Shown: one piece after another, positions 1 to 10,920 of the stretch
Numbering within the stretch: the stretch's first letter is position 1
Layout of the letters: every line of letters starts with the position of its first letter
Source: Carettochelys insculpta
Taxonomy: Eukaryota; Chordata; Testudines; Carettochelyidae
Assembly: GCF_033958435.1 (NCBI RefSeq)
Contig: NC_134138.1
Coordinates: 204,919,298 to 204,983,297 of the forward strand
Length of the DNA stretch: 64,000 nucleotides
Reading direction: 5' to 3'
The notes under the pieces: model-generated
The model's input: the letters and a program-made list of their open reading frames with translations, nothing else
What the model was told of the DNA's origin: nothing
Database searches by the model: none
Program-made: the position numbers and the translations under genes

Positions 1-158
1 ATCTGCCACCACCCCCAGCTGGTCACTTGTGGCTCCCTGCACGAGCAGGCAGGGGGTGGGGCAGCAGGTCTTTCATACTTTATCAATATGTAGTTGTAGG
101 CCTCTAAAAAAAAAATTGATTGGGCCCCATACAACCCCTGGGCCACACATTTGACATG
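1..158. mobile_element. hAT element end, truncated by window edge
   Basis: The stretch from about 105 to 158 (an A-run, then ATTGATTGGGCC, then a terminus with TTTGACATG) resembles the right end of the hAT element at 27610-31369 (A-run, CAATTGGGCC, then GTTTGACAGGCCTG). The left part of the copy lies outside the window, so no target duplication can be tested. The family link is by eye and the terminus is degraded. Confidence 0.4.
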
Positions 159-1079
159 TTTGGACTACAACACTAGCTAAAACAACATGTCTCTTGTCAC
201 TGTTCTTGGACTCTTGTACCCCATAGAAATACAGCAGTTCACATGGACTACATTTTTTCTCATGTGTATGTTAAGTGAAAACATTAAACATTTAATTCTT
301 GGATTAACACGCAAAGCACATCTCTAACAGAAATGAACTATTACCGATATTAATTCAAAGTACTTTTTCTGATGCTACATAATCTTTAAACAAGGCTATT
401 TTAAAATGAAAAACAAAACCAAAAACTCTCTGTTGTCTGAGGTCACTTGTGGTGTGTCGTCTTTGCAAAGCTAGCCTGGCCAACTGGCATCTGGATCTGA
501 GCATCCAGATTAGCCTGACCCTGGTGTGAGGAGCCAGACTGCAAACCCACCGTATCTTCACAGGTGCTGAACGTGCCTACGTGTATGGCTAAAGCTGCTG
601 GGAAAGTGCAGTAAGCCAAACTGTCCATGATTCTTTTCCAGTGACTTGTAGGAGAACTTGCCTGTTCACTGGGGGAATTGTGGGAAGGCACCAGAAAATG
701 ATCAGCGCTACAGAGGTTTAGCCTCTGTCCTCACTGCAAAGTGAATAGGCTTCTAGGCTGAGTTAAAGGAGCATCTGGGTCTGAGCCTGTCCGCCATGAC
801 AGGGTAGCTAGGCCAGGTTGAAAGCATCTGCAAATTTGTGTCGGAGGGGTTTGTGTGTGAACAGGAGCTGAGTAATGGGCAACAGCTCTGCAAAACTCTT
901 CAATGAATACATAACGTAAGAAACAGCGCCCTGCCCACTGAAGTTAATGGGAGTCCTTCCATTGAATTAATTGGTCACTGAATTGTTCCTTTAATTATTA
1001 CCAAGATCATTCTCTGTCCCTCAGGGCTTCCCAGAGAAGAACAAATTCCATTAGTTATGCTAAACACGAAGCTCTTGTT
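159..1079. other. Unassigned non-coding stretch
   Basis: Short open frames exist on both strands but none shows a recognisable domain, a convincing start or splice logic. I recognise no repeat family here with confidence. Confidence 0.5.
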
Positions 1080-1089
1080 GTGGGAACCA

Positions 1090-1613
1090 TAAATGAAATT
1101 TTGAGTTGCTCTCTGAATTGCTCATCTTTATATTACTCAAAACAGAATGTCGTGTCAGTACTTTTGCATAATTTAAGAGACAAAAAGACCCAAAAGAAAG
1201 CCACCTACAACTATTTCAGATTTGAGGACAATCTGAAATACGTTCAAATCAGTGGAACCACTATGGGCACCCGCATGGCCCCACCGTATGCCAACATTTT
1301 TATGGCTGACATGGAACAATGCTTCCTCAGCTCTCGTTCCAAAGCACCCCTCCTCTTCTTGTGCTACATTAATATCTGGACCCATGGGAAGGAAGCTCTT
1401 GAAGAGTTCCACCATGATTTCAACAGTTTCCACCCCACCATCAACCTCAACCTGGACCAGTCCACACAAGAGACCCACTTCCTGAACACTGATATGCAAA
1501 TAAGCAATGGTCACATAAACACCAGCCTATACCGGAAACCCTTGGACCATTATGCTTATCTACATGCATCTAGCTTCCATTCAGGGCACACCACACAATC
1601 CTTTGCATACTAA
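1090..1613 (+). pseudogene. PLE reverse transcriptase fragment, catalytic motif lost
   Basis: The frame encodes a conserved PLE RT block (TTMGTRMAPPYANIFMADME at 1258-1317) and further downstream HFLNTDMQI and SLYRKPLD, in the family's usual order. The catalytic Y-x-D-D box, expected just after the FLC stretch, reads CYINIW, so both aspartates are gone. The frame opens on a non-ATG codon in mid-domain, so there is no credible start. After position 1613 the homology continues only through frameshifts. It is a dead RT relic. Confidence 0.7.
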
Positions 1614-2101
1614 GGTACAGCCGCATTTGCTCCAATCGTTCAGCCAGAGACAAACACCTACAAGACCTTTACCAAGCTTTCCTGAAACTACAATACCCAC
1701 CTAAGGAAACAGATTGACAGAGCCAGACGGGTACCCAGAAGCCACCTGCTGTAAGACAGGCCCAACAAGGAAAACAACAGAACACCACTGCCCATCACAT
1801 ACAGCCCCAGCTAAAACCTCTCCAGCACTTCATCAGTGATCTACAACCCATCCTGAACAATGATTCTTCACTCTCACAGACCTTGAGAGACAGACCTGTC
1901 CTCACCTACAGACAGCTGCCAACCTGAAACAAATTCTCATCAGCAGCTGTAGACCACACCACAGTAAGTCTAAACTAGGAACCAAACCCTGCAACAAATC
2001 TCGATGCCAACTCTGCTCATATATCTATACCATCACAGGACCTAACCATATCAACCACACCATCAGGGGCTCATTTACCTGCACATCTGCTAATGTAATA
2101 T

Positions 2102-2374
2102 GTGCCATCATTCCCCTCTGCAATATACCTTGGCCAAACTGGACAGTCTCAACATAAAAAAATAAATGGACACAAATCAGATATCAGGAATGATAACATA
2201 CAAAAATCTGTAGGAGAACACTTCAGTCTCTGTGGACAGTCAGTAACAGATTTAAAAGTAGCCATCCTGCAACAAAAAAACTTCAAAAGCAGACTCCAAA
2301 GAGAAACTGCAGAGCTGCAATTCATTTGCAAATTTGGCACTATCAACCAAGTATTAAACAGAGACTGGGAGTGA
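2102..2374 (+). pseudogene. PLE GIY-YIG endonuclease remnant
   Basis: The peptide contains YLGQTGQSQHKKINGHKSDI, which matches the second half of the PLE-type GIY-YIG endonuclease core (Y-x-G-x-T, then R/K-x-x-x-H). A downstream SVGEHFSLCGQSVTDLKV block is also typical of PLEs. The first part of the core (VIYLIxC-type) lies just upstream in a damaged frame (CAIIPLCNI). The endonuclease would nick target DNA to prime reverse transcription. It belongs to the copy at 1090-2680 and ends in the natural C-terminus about 300 nt before the element tail. Confidence 0.7.
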
Positions 2375-2560
2375 CTGTCCAATTACGAAAGCAGTTTCTC
2401 CTTTCTTGATGTTCACACCTCCACATTAGCTGCTGATAATGGGCCACATCCTCTGTGACTAAGCTGACCTTATCAACTCTGGCCCTCCTCTTGACTGGGA
2501 CTCCCTCCTTTTCATTAGCCTATAAATTTACACCCTCCTCTGGAACCCCCACTCACGCAT

Positions 2561-2598
2561 CTGACAAAGTGGGTCTTTGCCCATGAAAGCTTATGCTC
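2561..2598 (+). ncRNA. Hammerhead-ribozyme-like motif in PLE tail (degenerate)
   Basis: CTGACAA (2561-2567; the consensus hammerhead box is CTGANGA, so the G is mutated), one extra base, a hairpin stem pairing 2569-2573 with 2580-2584, GAAA (2585-2588), and a short closing stem AGC/GCT with loop TTAT, followed by C2598. The order matches hammerhead boxes I and II. The extra base between box I and helix II and the mutated box argue against activity in this copy. Confidence 0.4.
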
Positions 2599-2680
2599 CA
2601 AAATATGTTAGTCGTTAGGGTGTCACAGGACTTCTTGTTTTTGAAGATACAGACTAACTTGGCTACCCCTCTGATACTAA

Positions 2681-3127
2681 TCAATATCACTGTTTTGTAA
2701 TGGTCTCCCTGACCAGTGTGCACTGCAGTTTTTCTGAGAATTATACTATATAAAGCATATTAATGTTCTTGTCTCTATTAGAAAATTTGCACCACTGTAA
2801 TGTGAGCTTTTCTCCAGGGAGAGCTGCACATTTTAATTAAAGGTGTGAAGTTGAACTACAGTTTAACTGGGCCAGAAGGCTCTGTGGGCACTCAGATTTG
2901 GTTGATTAGTAGCTTATTTTACTTTACCTTAAGTCTTTTAGGAACAGGGGCTTTTGCCTCTATATGGTGTTGGTGATACCAGCTCTGGCTTACTACATGC
3001 ATTTCTGCTGTCTACATTTTTAAAAGGATGTTGAAAAATACCTCTCTGTGAGAGCCTTAAAGAGCTCCATTTGGTTAGGCTACCAAAATTGTTGGAAATA
3101 AAGAGGTGATTTGACTGTTGTGTCTCT
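2681..3127. other. Unassigned non-coding stretch
   Basis: No coding region or repeat recognised. Confidence 0.5.
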
Positions 3128-3345
3128 AAGGTTAAGTCTACATGGTGGGCATTATTTTGGGATATGGTGGTGTTCCAAAATAGGTGCCCACATAAAAAAA
3201 AAGGCACATGTTGTCTCAAAACAGTTCTCAAGATAACAGGCATGCTATTCTGGCATCCCTGTATACCTCATTGCAGGAGGAGTACAGGGATGCCTTGAAA
3301 TAGCCTAATTCAAAATCTACTCAAAATAGGCTACACAATTTGTGG
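3128..3345. mobile_element. MITE remnant with GTCTACA-type terminus
   Basis: It begins with GGTTAAGTCTACATGG. The centre and right part hold self-complementary stretches (GAGGAGTACAGGGATGCC; AAATAGCCTAATTC then AAAATAGGCTAC), as in turtle MITEs with GTCTACAC ends. No target duplication is found, so the right boundary is approximate. Confidence 0.35.
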
Positions 3346-3399
3346 TTGCCCATCGCCGTTGTGGAATGTATTACCATGAGTGTTGTAAGTAGGAAGCAA

Positions 3400-3950
3400 G
3401 AAATAATTCTTCCACTTGACTGCACTGATTAGGCCTTAACTAGAGTATTTTGTCCTTTTCTGGCTACATTTCAGGAAGGATGTGGACAAGTTCAAATAAA
3501 TCCACTGAAGAGCAACAGAAATAAATAAAGGTCTACAAAACATGACCTATGCGGAAAGTTTAAAAGAAATGGCTTTGTTTAGCCTAGAAAAGAGAAGGCT
3601 GAGAAGGGACATAATAACAGTTTTCAAATACCTAAGGTTGTTACGGGAGGGAGAAAAATAATTCTCCTTAAACTTTGAGGATAGGATAAGAAGCAATGGG
3701 CTTAAATTGCATAAAAGAGAGTCTAGACTGGTCATTAAAAATCTTCCTAACTGTCAGGGTGGTTAACTGTCAAGTTGGTTAAGCACTGGAGTAAATTGCC
3801 TAGGGAACTTCTGGAATCTCTGTCACTGGATATTTTTAGACAAGTGCCTATCAAGGGATGGTTTAGAGATGGTGCTTGATCCTGCCATGAGTGCAGGGGG
3901 CTTGACTTGATGACCTCTTGAGATCCTTTTCAGTCCCATGATTCTGTGTA
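3400..3950 (+). mobile_element. CR1 LINE 3' end, plus strand
   Basis: The plus strand carries the CR1 ORF2 C-terminal signature (frame at 3543 onward: LKEMALFSLEKRRLRRDII then VFKYLRLL), followed by the conserved 3' UTR block with AACTGTCAGGGTGGTTAA, AAATTGCCTAGGGAA and the terminal GATGACCTCTTGAGATCC...CATGATTCTGTG. It is 5'-truncated, as CR1 copies normally are, with many substitutions, hence fairly old. A 15-bp local duplication (GTCA(A/G)GTTGGTTAA type) lies near 3755-3780. Confidence 0.8.
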
Positions 3951-4118
3951 GATGGTGTCCATAGACTTTACTTGGATCTGCTTTGCATCACCTATTAGTA
4001 AAACAGGGGATTTGGCATGGATGAGTCTAAGGTCCTATGTAAATAATGAAAATTGCCACTCTGGAAGACAAAGCTCCCGTGGTAGAACCCAGGTAAGACT
4101 AAAAATGGTCTTGTCTAA

Positions 4119-4514
4119 TAGGGTCACCAGGTCCCTAGTTTTCAAATGGAAAGTCTGGCCCAAAGGGGGATCTGATGGTATCTAGTCAGATCTACTGACT
4201 AGACTCTCAAAGTCTAGTTACTGTAGTCTAAGAAGGTAGACAGATGCCAGATGATCACCCTTGCCAGCCACTACTAATCTGGGGCCACCTTCTAACCTGT
4301 GTTGGATGACTGCAGCTCCCTGCCCCATTTTACAGGCAAAATCTCTCCTGACCTGGGTGGGCAGGATGGGAGGCGAAAAGCAGCAAATAACTGAGGAGAG
4401 GGAGGAAGAGGAGTGGAGGGAGCAGAATGTCAATGGAAGAAGTGGGGCAGGGATGATTCCAGTACACCTGCAGGAAGGTCTGGTTCTAGATATTACCAGG
4501 CTGGTAGCGACCCT
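4119..4514. mobile_element. hAT-like MITE (TAGGGTCACC ends)
   Basis: The left end TAGGGTCACCAGG is roughly complemented by a right end reading CTGGTAGCGACCCT. Flanks are TTGTCTAA (4111-4118) and TTGTAGCA (4515-4522), 6 of 8 identical, consistent with a decayed 8-bp target duplication. There is no coding capacity. Confidence 0.4.
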
Positions 4515-6105
4515 TTGTAGCAGTGACCTTTTAAACATCCTTTACGTCTTGCAAAGAGAATTGTACTTCACAACTTAACTAAAACAGTTTGATGACTGTC
4601 GGCTGACAGTCATATTAATAATTTGCAAGGATATTGTGAAGGCCTCTTTATAGCAATTTTGACATCAAAGGTACCTGAGCAAGTACCATCTGTGGTTGAA
4701 CAGATACAGAAATTATACCCAGGACACAAATAATTAATTCAGCTGCACGCAATGCTCTCTCCCTCCATTTTGTGTGGTCATATGCTCCTGGGCTGCTGTT
4801 CCGCCCTTAGGGAAAGTCAGATTGGAACCATTGTCCTCCACCAGCGCAGCAACTTTCATGGTCACAATGTCTACTCTGTGACCTACTTACCCATTGCTTC
4901 CATTGGGGGAAACTTCACTGATGGTGAATTACAGGTCATAGGCTTCCTAGTTTTCGGTTTCCTTCATTTCAGTGATGGATAAAATGATATCTCCATGTGT
5001 AATCTCTGTTTTTGCGTAATCCCCTGTGATGAAAAGTACTATATAAAATGTGAGTTATTATTATTATATGAACATGTCTGCACCTTCTAGATAAAGCAAA
5101 CTCCTAGGCAGCCCTTGAAGATGAAAAATTACAATAATCAAGCCTGGAGAAGACAAAAGTGTGAATAAGACTTTCAGCAGAAGTGTGACTGAGACAGGGT
5201 TGAATATAGGGCAATATAGAGAAAGTGTTAATAAGCAGATTTACGAAGACAGGAAATGTGAGAAACAAAGGTAAGCTCAGGATCAAAGAGAGCACACACA
5301 ATTCTTTCTTCAGACATAAAATGGCAACAAAAATTTAAAACCTCTAGCACAAATGTTAATGAATCTTTGGCAACGACCACCTCCAGAATGAAATATTTTG
5401 TAAGATACATAGGAATACTAAGAATCCTTACCAACCACACAAGTGAAATCTGGCTCATCTCAAAGCATTTATAACCTTCTTTTTTCTTTGTATCTGAAAA
5501 GGCTCAGACAAACTGTGATCCATGTATACTGGAAATGACAAAGGTAATGGAGTATCTGTGCATTGCACTGTAGTCAGCACTAGAAAAATTAGGCTCATTG
5601 TCATCACCTTAATAGCCATCAACCTTTGGCATGTCCATTGTTGTGTCTATGCAAGGGTAATGAATCACATTAATGGGTGAATATTAAAAGTGTGGTTGGG
5701 AAAGGTGCTGTTCCCATTTTAACAAAAGGGTTAATCGAGGCACTTAGAGCTCTGAAGGGCCACACCACTACCTTGAAAGCATTTTTAAATTAATTTGAAG
5801 TCTCAGATGTTGCACCTGCCTCTGAGCCCGCCCTGCCAGTGTTGGTGGTTTCAAATCACATTTTCCTATTTTTAACATTTTTCTCTCCCCTGCTGCTGTG
5901 AAACCCACACAAACAGTAAGGGAAGCTGACTGACACTACGGGGGGAAACAGTGAATGTGACTGCACACAAAGGGCTGGCACGTGTGGTGAGGTAAACAAA
6001 TGGAAATCTCGTTGCTCTCAAACTCTTCAGTTATAGTAACGTTAGCTGTTACTTGTGATCCTAACTAATAAAAATGCTCAGACCGGGAGCATGAGCTTCA
6101 AGTTC
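4515..6105. other. Unassigned stretch, short palindrome near 4590
   Basis: Mostly unrecognised. A small hairpin (GATGACTGTC...GACAGTCAT) lies near 4590-4613. The purine-rich part near 5100-5300 resembles in style the region 54650-55330, but I could not align the two by eye. Confidence 0.4.
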
Positions 6106-6225
6106 ACAGTGCCCCCTTGGGTGGCTTTGGCACAGGTCTCACACAGGAAGTCTGTGGCACAGCTGCCAATGGAACTCAGGCTTCTGATACTCAGCCCTAT
6201 GTGCAGATACATAGAGACTGACCTA
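6106..6225 (+). repeat. Ancient SINE remnant (MIR/CORE-like wording)
   Basis: Contains TCACACAGGAAGTCTGTGGCA followed by GGAACTCAGGCTTCTGA, the arrangement found in old amniote SINEs (approximately 'gtcacacagc..gtggcagagc..gaacccaggtctcctga'). Strongly diverged. A similar remnant lies near 15950. Confidence 0.35.
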
Positions 6226-8253
6226 GATAAAAAATCACAAAAGGGCTGAGAAGATCCTTCCTGGTTCCTTGCATAGTGCAGGGTAGGATTATGCTGTGCA
6301 CTAAACCAAAGAGCTAGATTATCTCTTGTTTTGGCAATCAACCCACTGCAGAAGGGAACCATGGAACGGCACATCAAGGAGCTGATTACAGCTCCTGTAT
6401 TCTGTGGGCTACTCAGCATGGTCTTGAACTTACTGAGGGATCTAGCAGCTGCTCCAGTTTGTGGGAGTTGAGAATAGGTAGAAAAGAGCTCCACTGTAAC
6501 TCTGCCAGTCTGTAGTTTCTGACGTCCTACTTAACTCTAGGCAGAGGCAGCTAGCATAGGAGTCAGATCTGCTGGCTTTGCATCAGTTAAGATCTGTACC
6601 TCATTGAAGGACTTTTTGAATGTCCGGTTACAGCCACAATCTAGCCTCTTTGTGCTGCCTGACCAATGAAAAGGGGCCAGTGCCTTTATTGTCCGTTGTC
6701 CTGAACACTCTATTACAGGTTACTTGTTTAGTATTGATTTTTAATGTTCTGTGGTTCATCTTGAGGCTGTTACTCCATGTCATAAACATCATTAGTGCAT
6801 TTTCCTTGTCCTTTTTTTCAGTGATTCCCTCTCAAATGTCTGTATGTGGCTAGTTGTCTCTTTATTATTTCCTTCCAAAGATTAAAATGGAGTCAATGGG
6901 GCTTTGTCAGGGAAGAATTTGGCCTGCAAATCCACATTTTCAGAACATAGATACCACAGCTGCACCTGTAAGATACACACAGCTCAAAACTGTGCCCAGT
7001 TTTGGGAGGGTGCCAAAGAGAGGAGGTACAAGAAATCCTTTCCCCACCCTAATCCTTATTATCCGCAGGCTGATCACACCACAGTCCTGCTGGCAAATGG
7101 AGGCACAGCTTCTCCTGACTAATACTGTTGGCCACACCAGTTTCCCACAACTCAGTGACGCAGGATGAAGGTAAGAGTCAGCAGAGCTGTCTTGACACAG
7201 AAAGCAAACACACTCTACCCTTTAAATTCTGCGTAAGGCTGAAGTCCTGCAGTAGCTCCCACTATGGCACAGGCTTACCTCATGCCTTCACCTCTCCATC
7301 AACAAGTGGCCAGTGGTTTAGAAGCTGCAGTCTGTCTGCGGCCATAGGCTAAATGTGGTGTGCAAAGTACTGCTTGCCTGCAGAAGGAACCCATGCATAC
7401 AAGCAGTTATTTAAGGTGAATCTGAAGTCCATCCCTGCAAAAGTAGCTAGACATAGTGCAAGGACTGTTTGAGGCTGCTAGAGAGGATGGCAGGAGCTCC
7501 ATAGCAGTGTGTCCTCTGGTCCCTCCTATTCTGCAGATCACCCACATACCACATGTTCTGAACTCTTACGAGCTACTGCTTTGATAGCTCCACAGGGGAG
7601 AGTGCACCTTTCACATGGCACCCCCTTTGTACTTTGTTCCCTCATCGTGTACACCAGTTTGGTTACTGTTTTGCTCTTTAGTTCATACCATTTCCTATGC
7701 GTATTAATGCTTTCATATCTTATTGGCATACAGTCTCAGAGGGGTGTGCTATTTCTGTATCTCAAACCCCTATGTTTAAAACGAGGCCCACAAATTCCTT
7801 GAATCCATCTTCACAAGTTATGCGATCAGACCCATTTTTTCCCCCTTATTGGCCTTCACTGGTTTACATTTAGTTCATCAGTCATGCTATAGCAAGGGTC
7901 TTGGATCTGTACAGTGTACACTGTGTGCAATTTCCTGCAGAGTTTGGCTAAGACATGATAAATACAACCACAAAATATTCTACATTTATTAAAATAGTAA
8001 CATTCTTTCCTATTGAAAGCCACAAAAGCCAGGCAATTCAGAATTAGCTAGAAATTATAGACTGACAGGACTGTTAAACGAGGGTGGGGTCGGGAGGGTA
8101 TACCACCCCAGTAAAGGACTGAATGCAAAGCCAGAGTTTTAGGTCTAACTTTGAATTTAACATTTTTCCCTTGGCTTTGTGAGCTATTGTGGTTATATTT
8201 GCTTTTATTTTACTGCTGCTTTTAGAGTACGTAGTCCAAAGAAAAACTAACAG
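6226..8253. other. Unassigned non-coding stretch
   Basis: Several short open frames on both strands, none with a recognisable domain. No repeat family recognised with confidence. Confidence 0.5.
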
Positions 8254-8261
8254 TCTAGTAG

Positions 8262-8451
8262 CAGGGTGCCCTCTAATATTTTCTAGCTGTGAATAAATTT
8301 TGTTATGTGCACCAAGGCATATGGGGAGGTGCATCACCAGTAGAATCACATGCTGCCGTCTGTGGGAGCTGTGGGTGCTCTGACCATGATCTGGGCAGCA
8401 CCCGAATCTCTTCTGGGCAGCCGCCAAGCGCTCAGCTTACAGGGAACATTG
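8262..8451. mobile_element. hAT MITE with perfect 8-bp TSD
   Basis: The terminal inverted repeats are CAGGGTGCCCTCTAA and, on the other strand from the right end, CAATGTTCCCTGTAA. The flanking 8-bp duplications TCTAGTAG are identical at 8254-8261 and 8452-8459. At 190 bp with no coding capacity it is a non-autonomous hAT element, of a type I know as widespread in turtles and crocodilians. Confidence 0.85.
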
Positions 8452-8582
8452 TCTAGTAGTAACCTAAAATATTACTGTTCAGCCCATACAGAGTCCAATA
8501 CTATGGTCTTTACTCAAACAAAACAATGGTGGAGATCAATGGGAATTGTGCTGAAGTATACATATATTAAGGTACTGACTTA

Positions 8583-9293
8583 GGCTACGTCTACACGTGC
8601 AGCCAACATCGAAATAGCTTATTTCGATGTTGCGACATCGAAATAGTCTATTTCGATGAATAACGTCTACACGTCCTCCAGGGCCGGCAACGTCGATGTT
8701 CAACTTCGACGTTGCTCAGCCCAACATCGAAATAGGCGCAGCGAGGGAACGTCTACATGTCAAAGTAGCACACATCGAAATAGGGATGCCAGGCACAGCT
8801 GCAGACAGGGTCACAGGGCGGACTCAACAGCCAGCCGCTTCCTTAAAGGGCCCCTCCCAGACACAGTTGCACTAAACAACACAAGATACACAGAGCCGAC
8901 AACTGGTTGCAGACCCTGTGCCTGCAGCATAGATCCCCAGCTGCCGCAGAAGCAGCCAGAAGCCCTGGGCTAAGGGCTGCTGCCCAGGGTGACCATAGAG
9001 CCCCGCAGGGGCTGGAGAGAGAGCATCTCTCAACCCCCCAGCTGATGGCCGCCATGGAGGACCCGGCAATTTCGATGTTGCGGGACGCGGATCGTCTACA
9101 CGGTCCCTACTTCGACGTTGAACGTCGAAGTAGGGCGCTATTCCTATCTCCTCATGAGGTTAGCGACTTTGACGTCTCGCCGCCTAACGTCGAAGTTAAC
9201 TTCGAAATAGCGCCCGACGCGTGTAGACACGATGGGCGCTATTTCGAAGTTGGTGCCGCTACTTCGAAGTAGCGTGCACGTGTAGACGCAGCT
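8583..9293. mobile_element. Non-autonomous Harbinger derivative, TTA TSD
   Basis: Ends GGCTACGTCTACACGTG and its near-perfect inverted copy at 9277-9293; 3-bp duplications TTA at 8580-8582 and 9294-9296, as expected for PIF/Harbinger. Its left 300 bp repeats the reverse complement of the right end of the autonomous element (27240-27537): TCGAAATAG palindromes, a TTAAAGGG segment and GACAGGGTCACAGGGCGGAC. Its right end repeats that element's left end (ACTTCGAAGTAGCGTGCACG). It is an internal-deletion derivative, inverted relative to the autonomous copy, with extra short ACGTCGAAGT palindromes. It keeps many CpGs, which suggests a recent insertion. Confidence 0.88.
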
Positions 9294-9815
9294 TTAGAGT
9301 GCCCAAATTCTAAATGAACACAGTCAGGTAAAAAATTTCACTTTTGTCTGATATGTCAATATATCTAATACAAGTAACAAGCTTGTTATAAATGAAAGAG
9401 ATTAGGCAAAGATATTTTTTCCAATCTTTTCTATTTATTTACTTTATGCACAATAGCACATAGGGCTGCAAAGTCATTGTCATTTTTTATTCTGTATAGA
9501 CATGCATATTCAGATTTACCTTTTACCTGTGTATGTGTGTGTGTGTTTTACAAATAGCAACAGCGGATAGACGGACATTTTTTCTAAAATAGAAAAATGT
9601 ACACAAAAATCACCCAAACATTGTGTGGATTCAGAGATAGGTATAATATCCAAAACTGACTTTTAACTAATTTTTAAATTGATTAAATTTCAAGTTACCT
9701 GGTCCTTTTTAAGCATTACCTTAGGCTGTAAAGTATTTGAAAGGCAGTCAAGAGTTTTGTATATTATTATATATGGGACATGGCATACATTCAAAAGTTA
9801 TAATGTATATTCATA
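9294..9815. other. AT-rich stretch with GT microsatellite
   Basis: A short (GT)n run lies at about 9531-9545. Nothing else recognised. Confidence 0.5.
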
Positions 9816-9823
9816 GTGTAAAT

Positions 9824-10912
9824 CGGGGTGGGGAACCTTTTATGGGTCAGGAGCCACTGATCCACAGAAAACTCAGTCAAGGGCCACATAAAAGTGAGTA
9901 CCCCATGCCCCTCCCCAAAACCTCACAGATGTGGCTCTCCCGATGTGGCCCTGCACTTGGACACCTCACTCCCCTCATGCTCCAGCACCATAGGCCGGAG
10001 GGCGGAAAAGCAGGGGGCTGAGGTTCAGGGCTTTCCCTGGGCCAGATTAACTCTTTTGGGGGCCAAGAGCCAGGGTGGGACCAAAAATGTGGGGGTTTCA
10101 GGGTTCAGTGTGTGGGAAGGGATTGCTGGGCAGCAGGGAGGGTGCAGGAGTGGGCTGGGAGTGAGCATTTGGGGTGTGGGTTGGAGGGAAGATGCAGGAA
10201 GAGGCTAAGGGTGGGTTGTCTGGGCGGGAGGGAGTGTACAGGAGTGGGCTGGAGTTGGAGGATCTGCGTGGGAGGTAAGGTACATAAGTGGAGGGGGCCG
10301 CAGAGAGAGGGAGCTCAGGAGTGGGCTGGAAGTAAAGGGTCTGGGCAGGAGGAAGGACACAGGAACAGTCTGGGAGTGGTCAGTCTGTGTGGAAGGGTGC
10401 ATGAACCGGCTGGGGGTTGGGGTCTGGGTGGGTGGGAGAGTGCAGGAGCAGAATGGAGGAGTCTGGGCAGCAGAAGGGGTCAGAGTGGGCTGCAACCCTT
10501 ACCTCCACATACTGCTGCCACCCCCTCACCCATTTGGTAAATGGCAACGGTAGAGAAAAGCCTCTTCAGGGATGCTGCTGCCAGGCATCACCACCCCAAC
10601 CCCAGCGCCAGCTCCCTGCTGCTCTAATTGGCAGGAAGTCTGGCCAGTCAAAGTGATGGGCAAAGCTACACTGCCACTTCCCCCAGACAATCACCGTTTT
10701 CCGCCCCAACTCCCATTTCCCCGCTCAGAGTCCATTGGCTGGATCGGGCCCCAGCTTGCCTGGCTCTGTCCTTCAAGGCTTGGGGTTCCCCATCTCCCGC
10801 CCTGCCATGGGCCAGGTGGTGGAGAGGGGAACCCAACCCCTATCACCAAGTTCCAGATCCAGGCAAGCTGCAGCCCAAATCCAGACTGGGGGTCAGAGGT
10901 TCCCCACCCCTC
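9824..10912. mobile_element. hAT MITE with minisatellite core, perfect TSD
   Basis: Left end CGGGGTGGGGAACCTTTTATG, right end AGGTTCCCCACCCCTC (inverted). The 8-bp duplication GTGTAAAT is identical at 9816-9823 and 10913-10920. The interior from about 10090 to 10500 is a G-rich degenerate tandem array with a unit of roughly 50-60 bp (GGGTGCAGGAGTGGGCTGGGAG-like). Long open frames inside it on both strands are products of the repeat composition. Confidence 0.85.
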
Positions 10913-10920
10913 GTGTAAAT

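Larger units (their letters stand above)
1090..2680 (+). mobile_element. Penelope-like retroelement (PLE), decayed, 5'-truncated
   Basis: A PLE copy in plus orientation: a reverse-transcriptase remnant (about 1090-1613), a frameshifted linker, a GIY-YIG endonuclease remnant (2102-2374) and a characteristic 3' tail ending near 2680 (GAAAGCTTATGCTCC, then TTAGTCGTTAGGGTGTCACAGG, then GACTAACTTGGCTACCCC). The tail family is the one found inverted at 58772-58892. Stops and frameshifts between the domains make it non-functional. The 5' end is not definable because the RT begins mid-domain. Confidence 0.75.
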
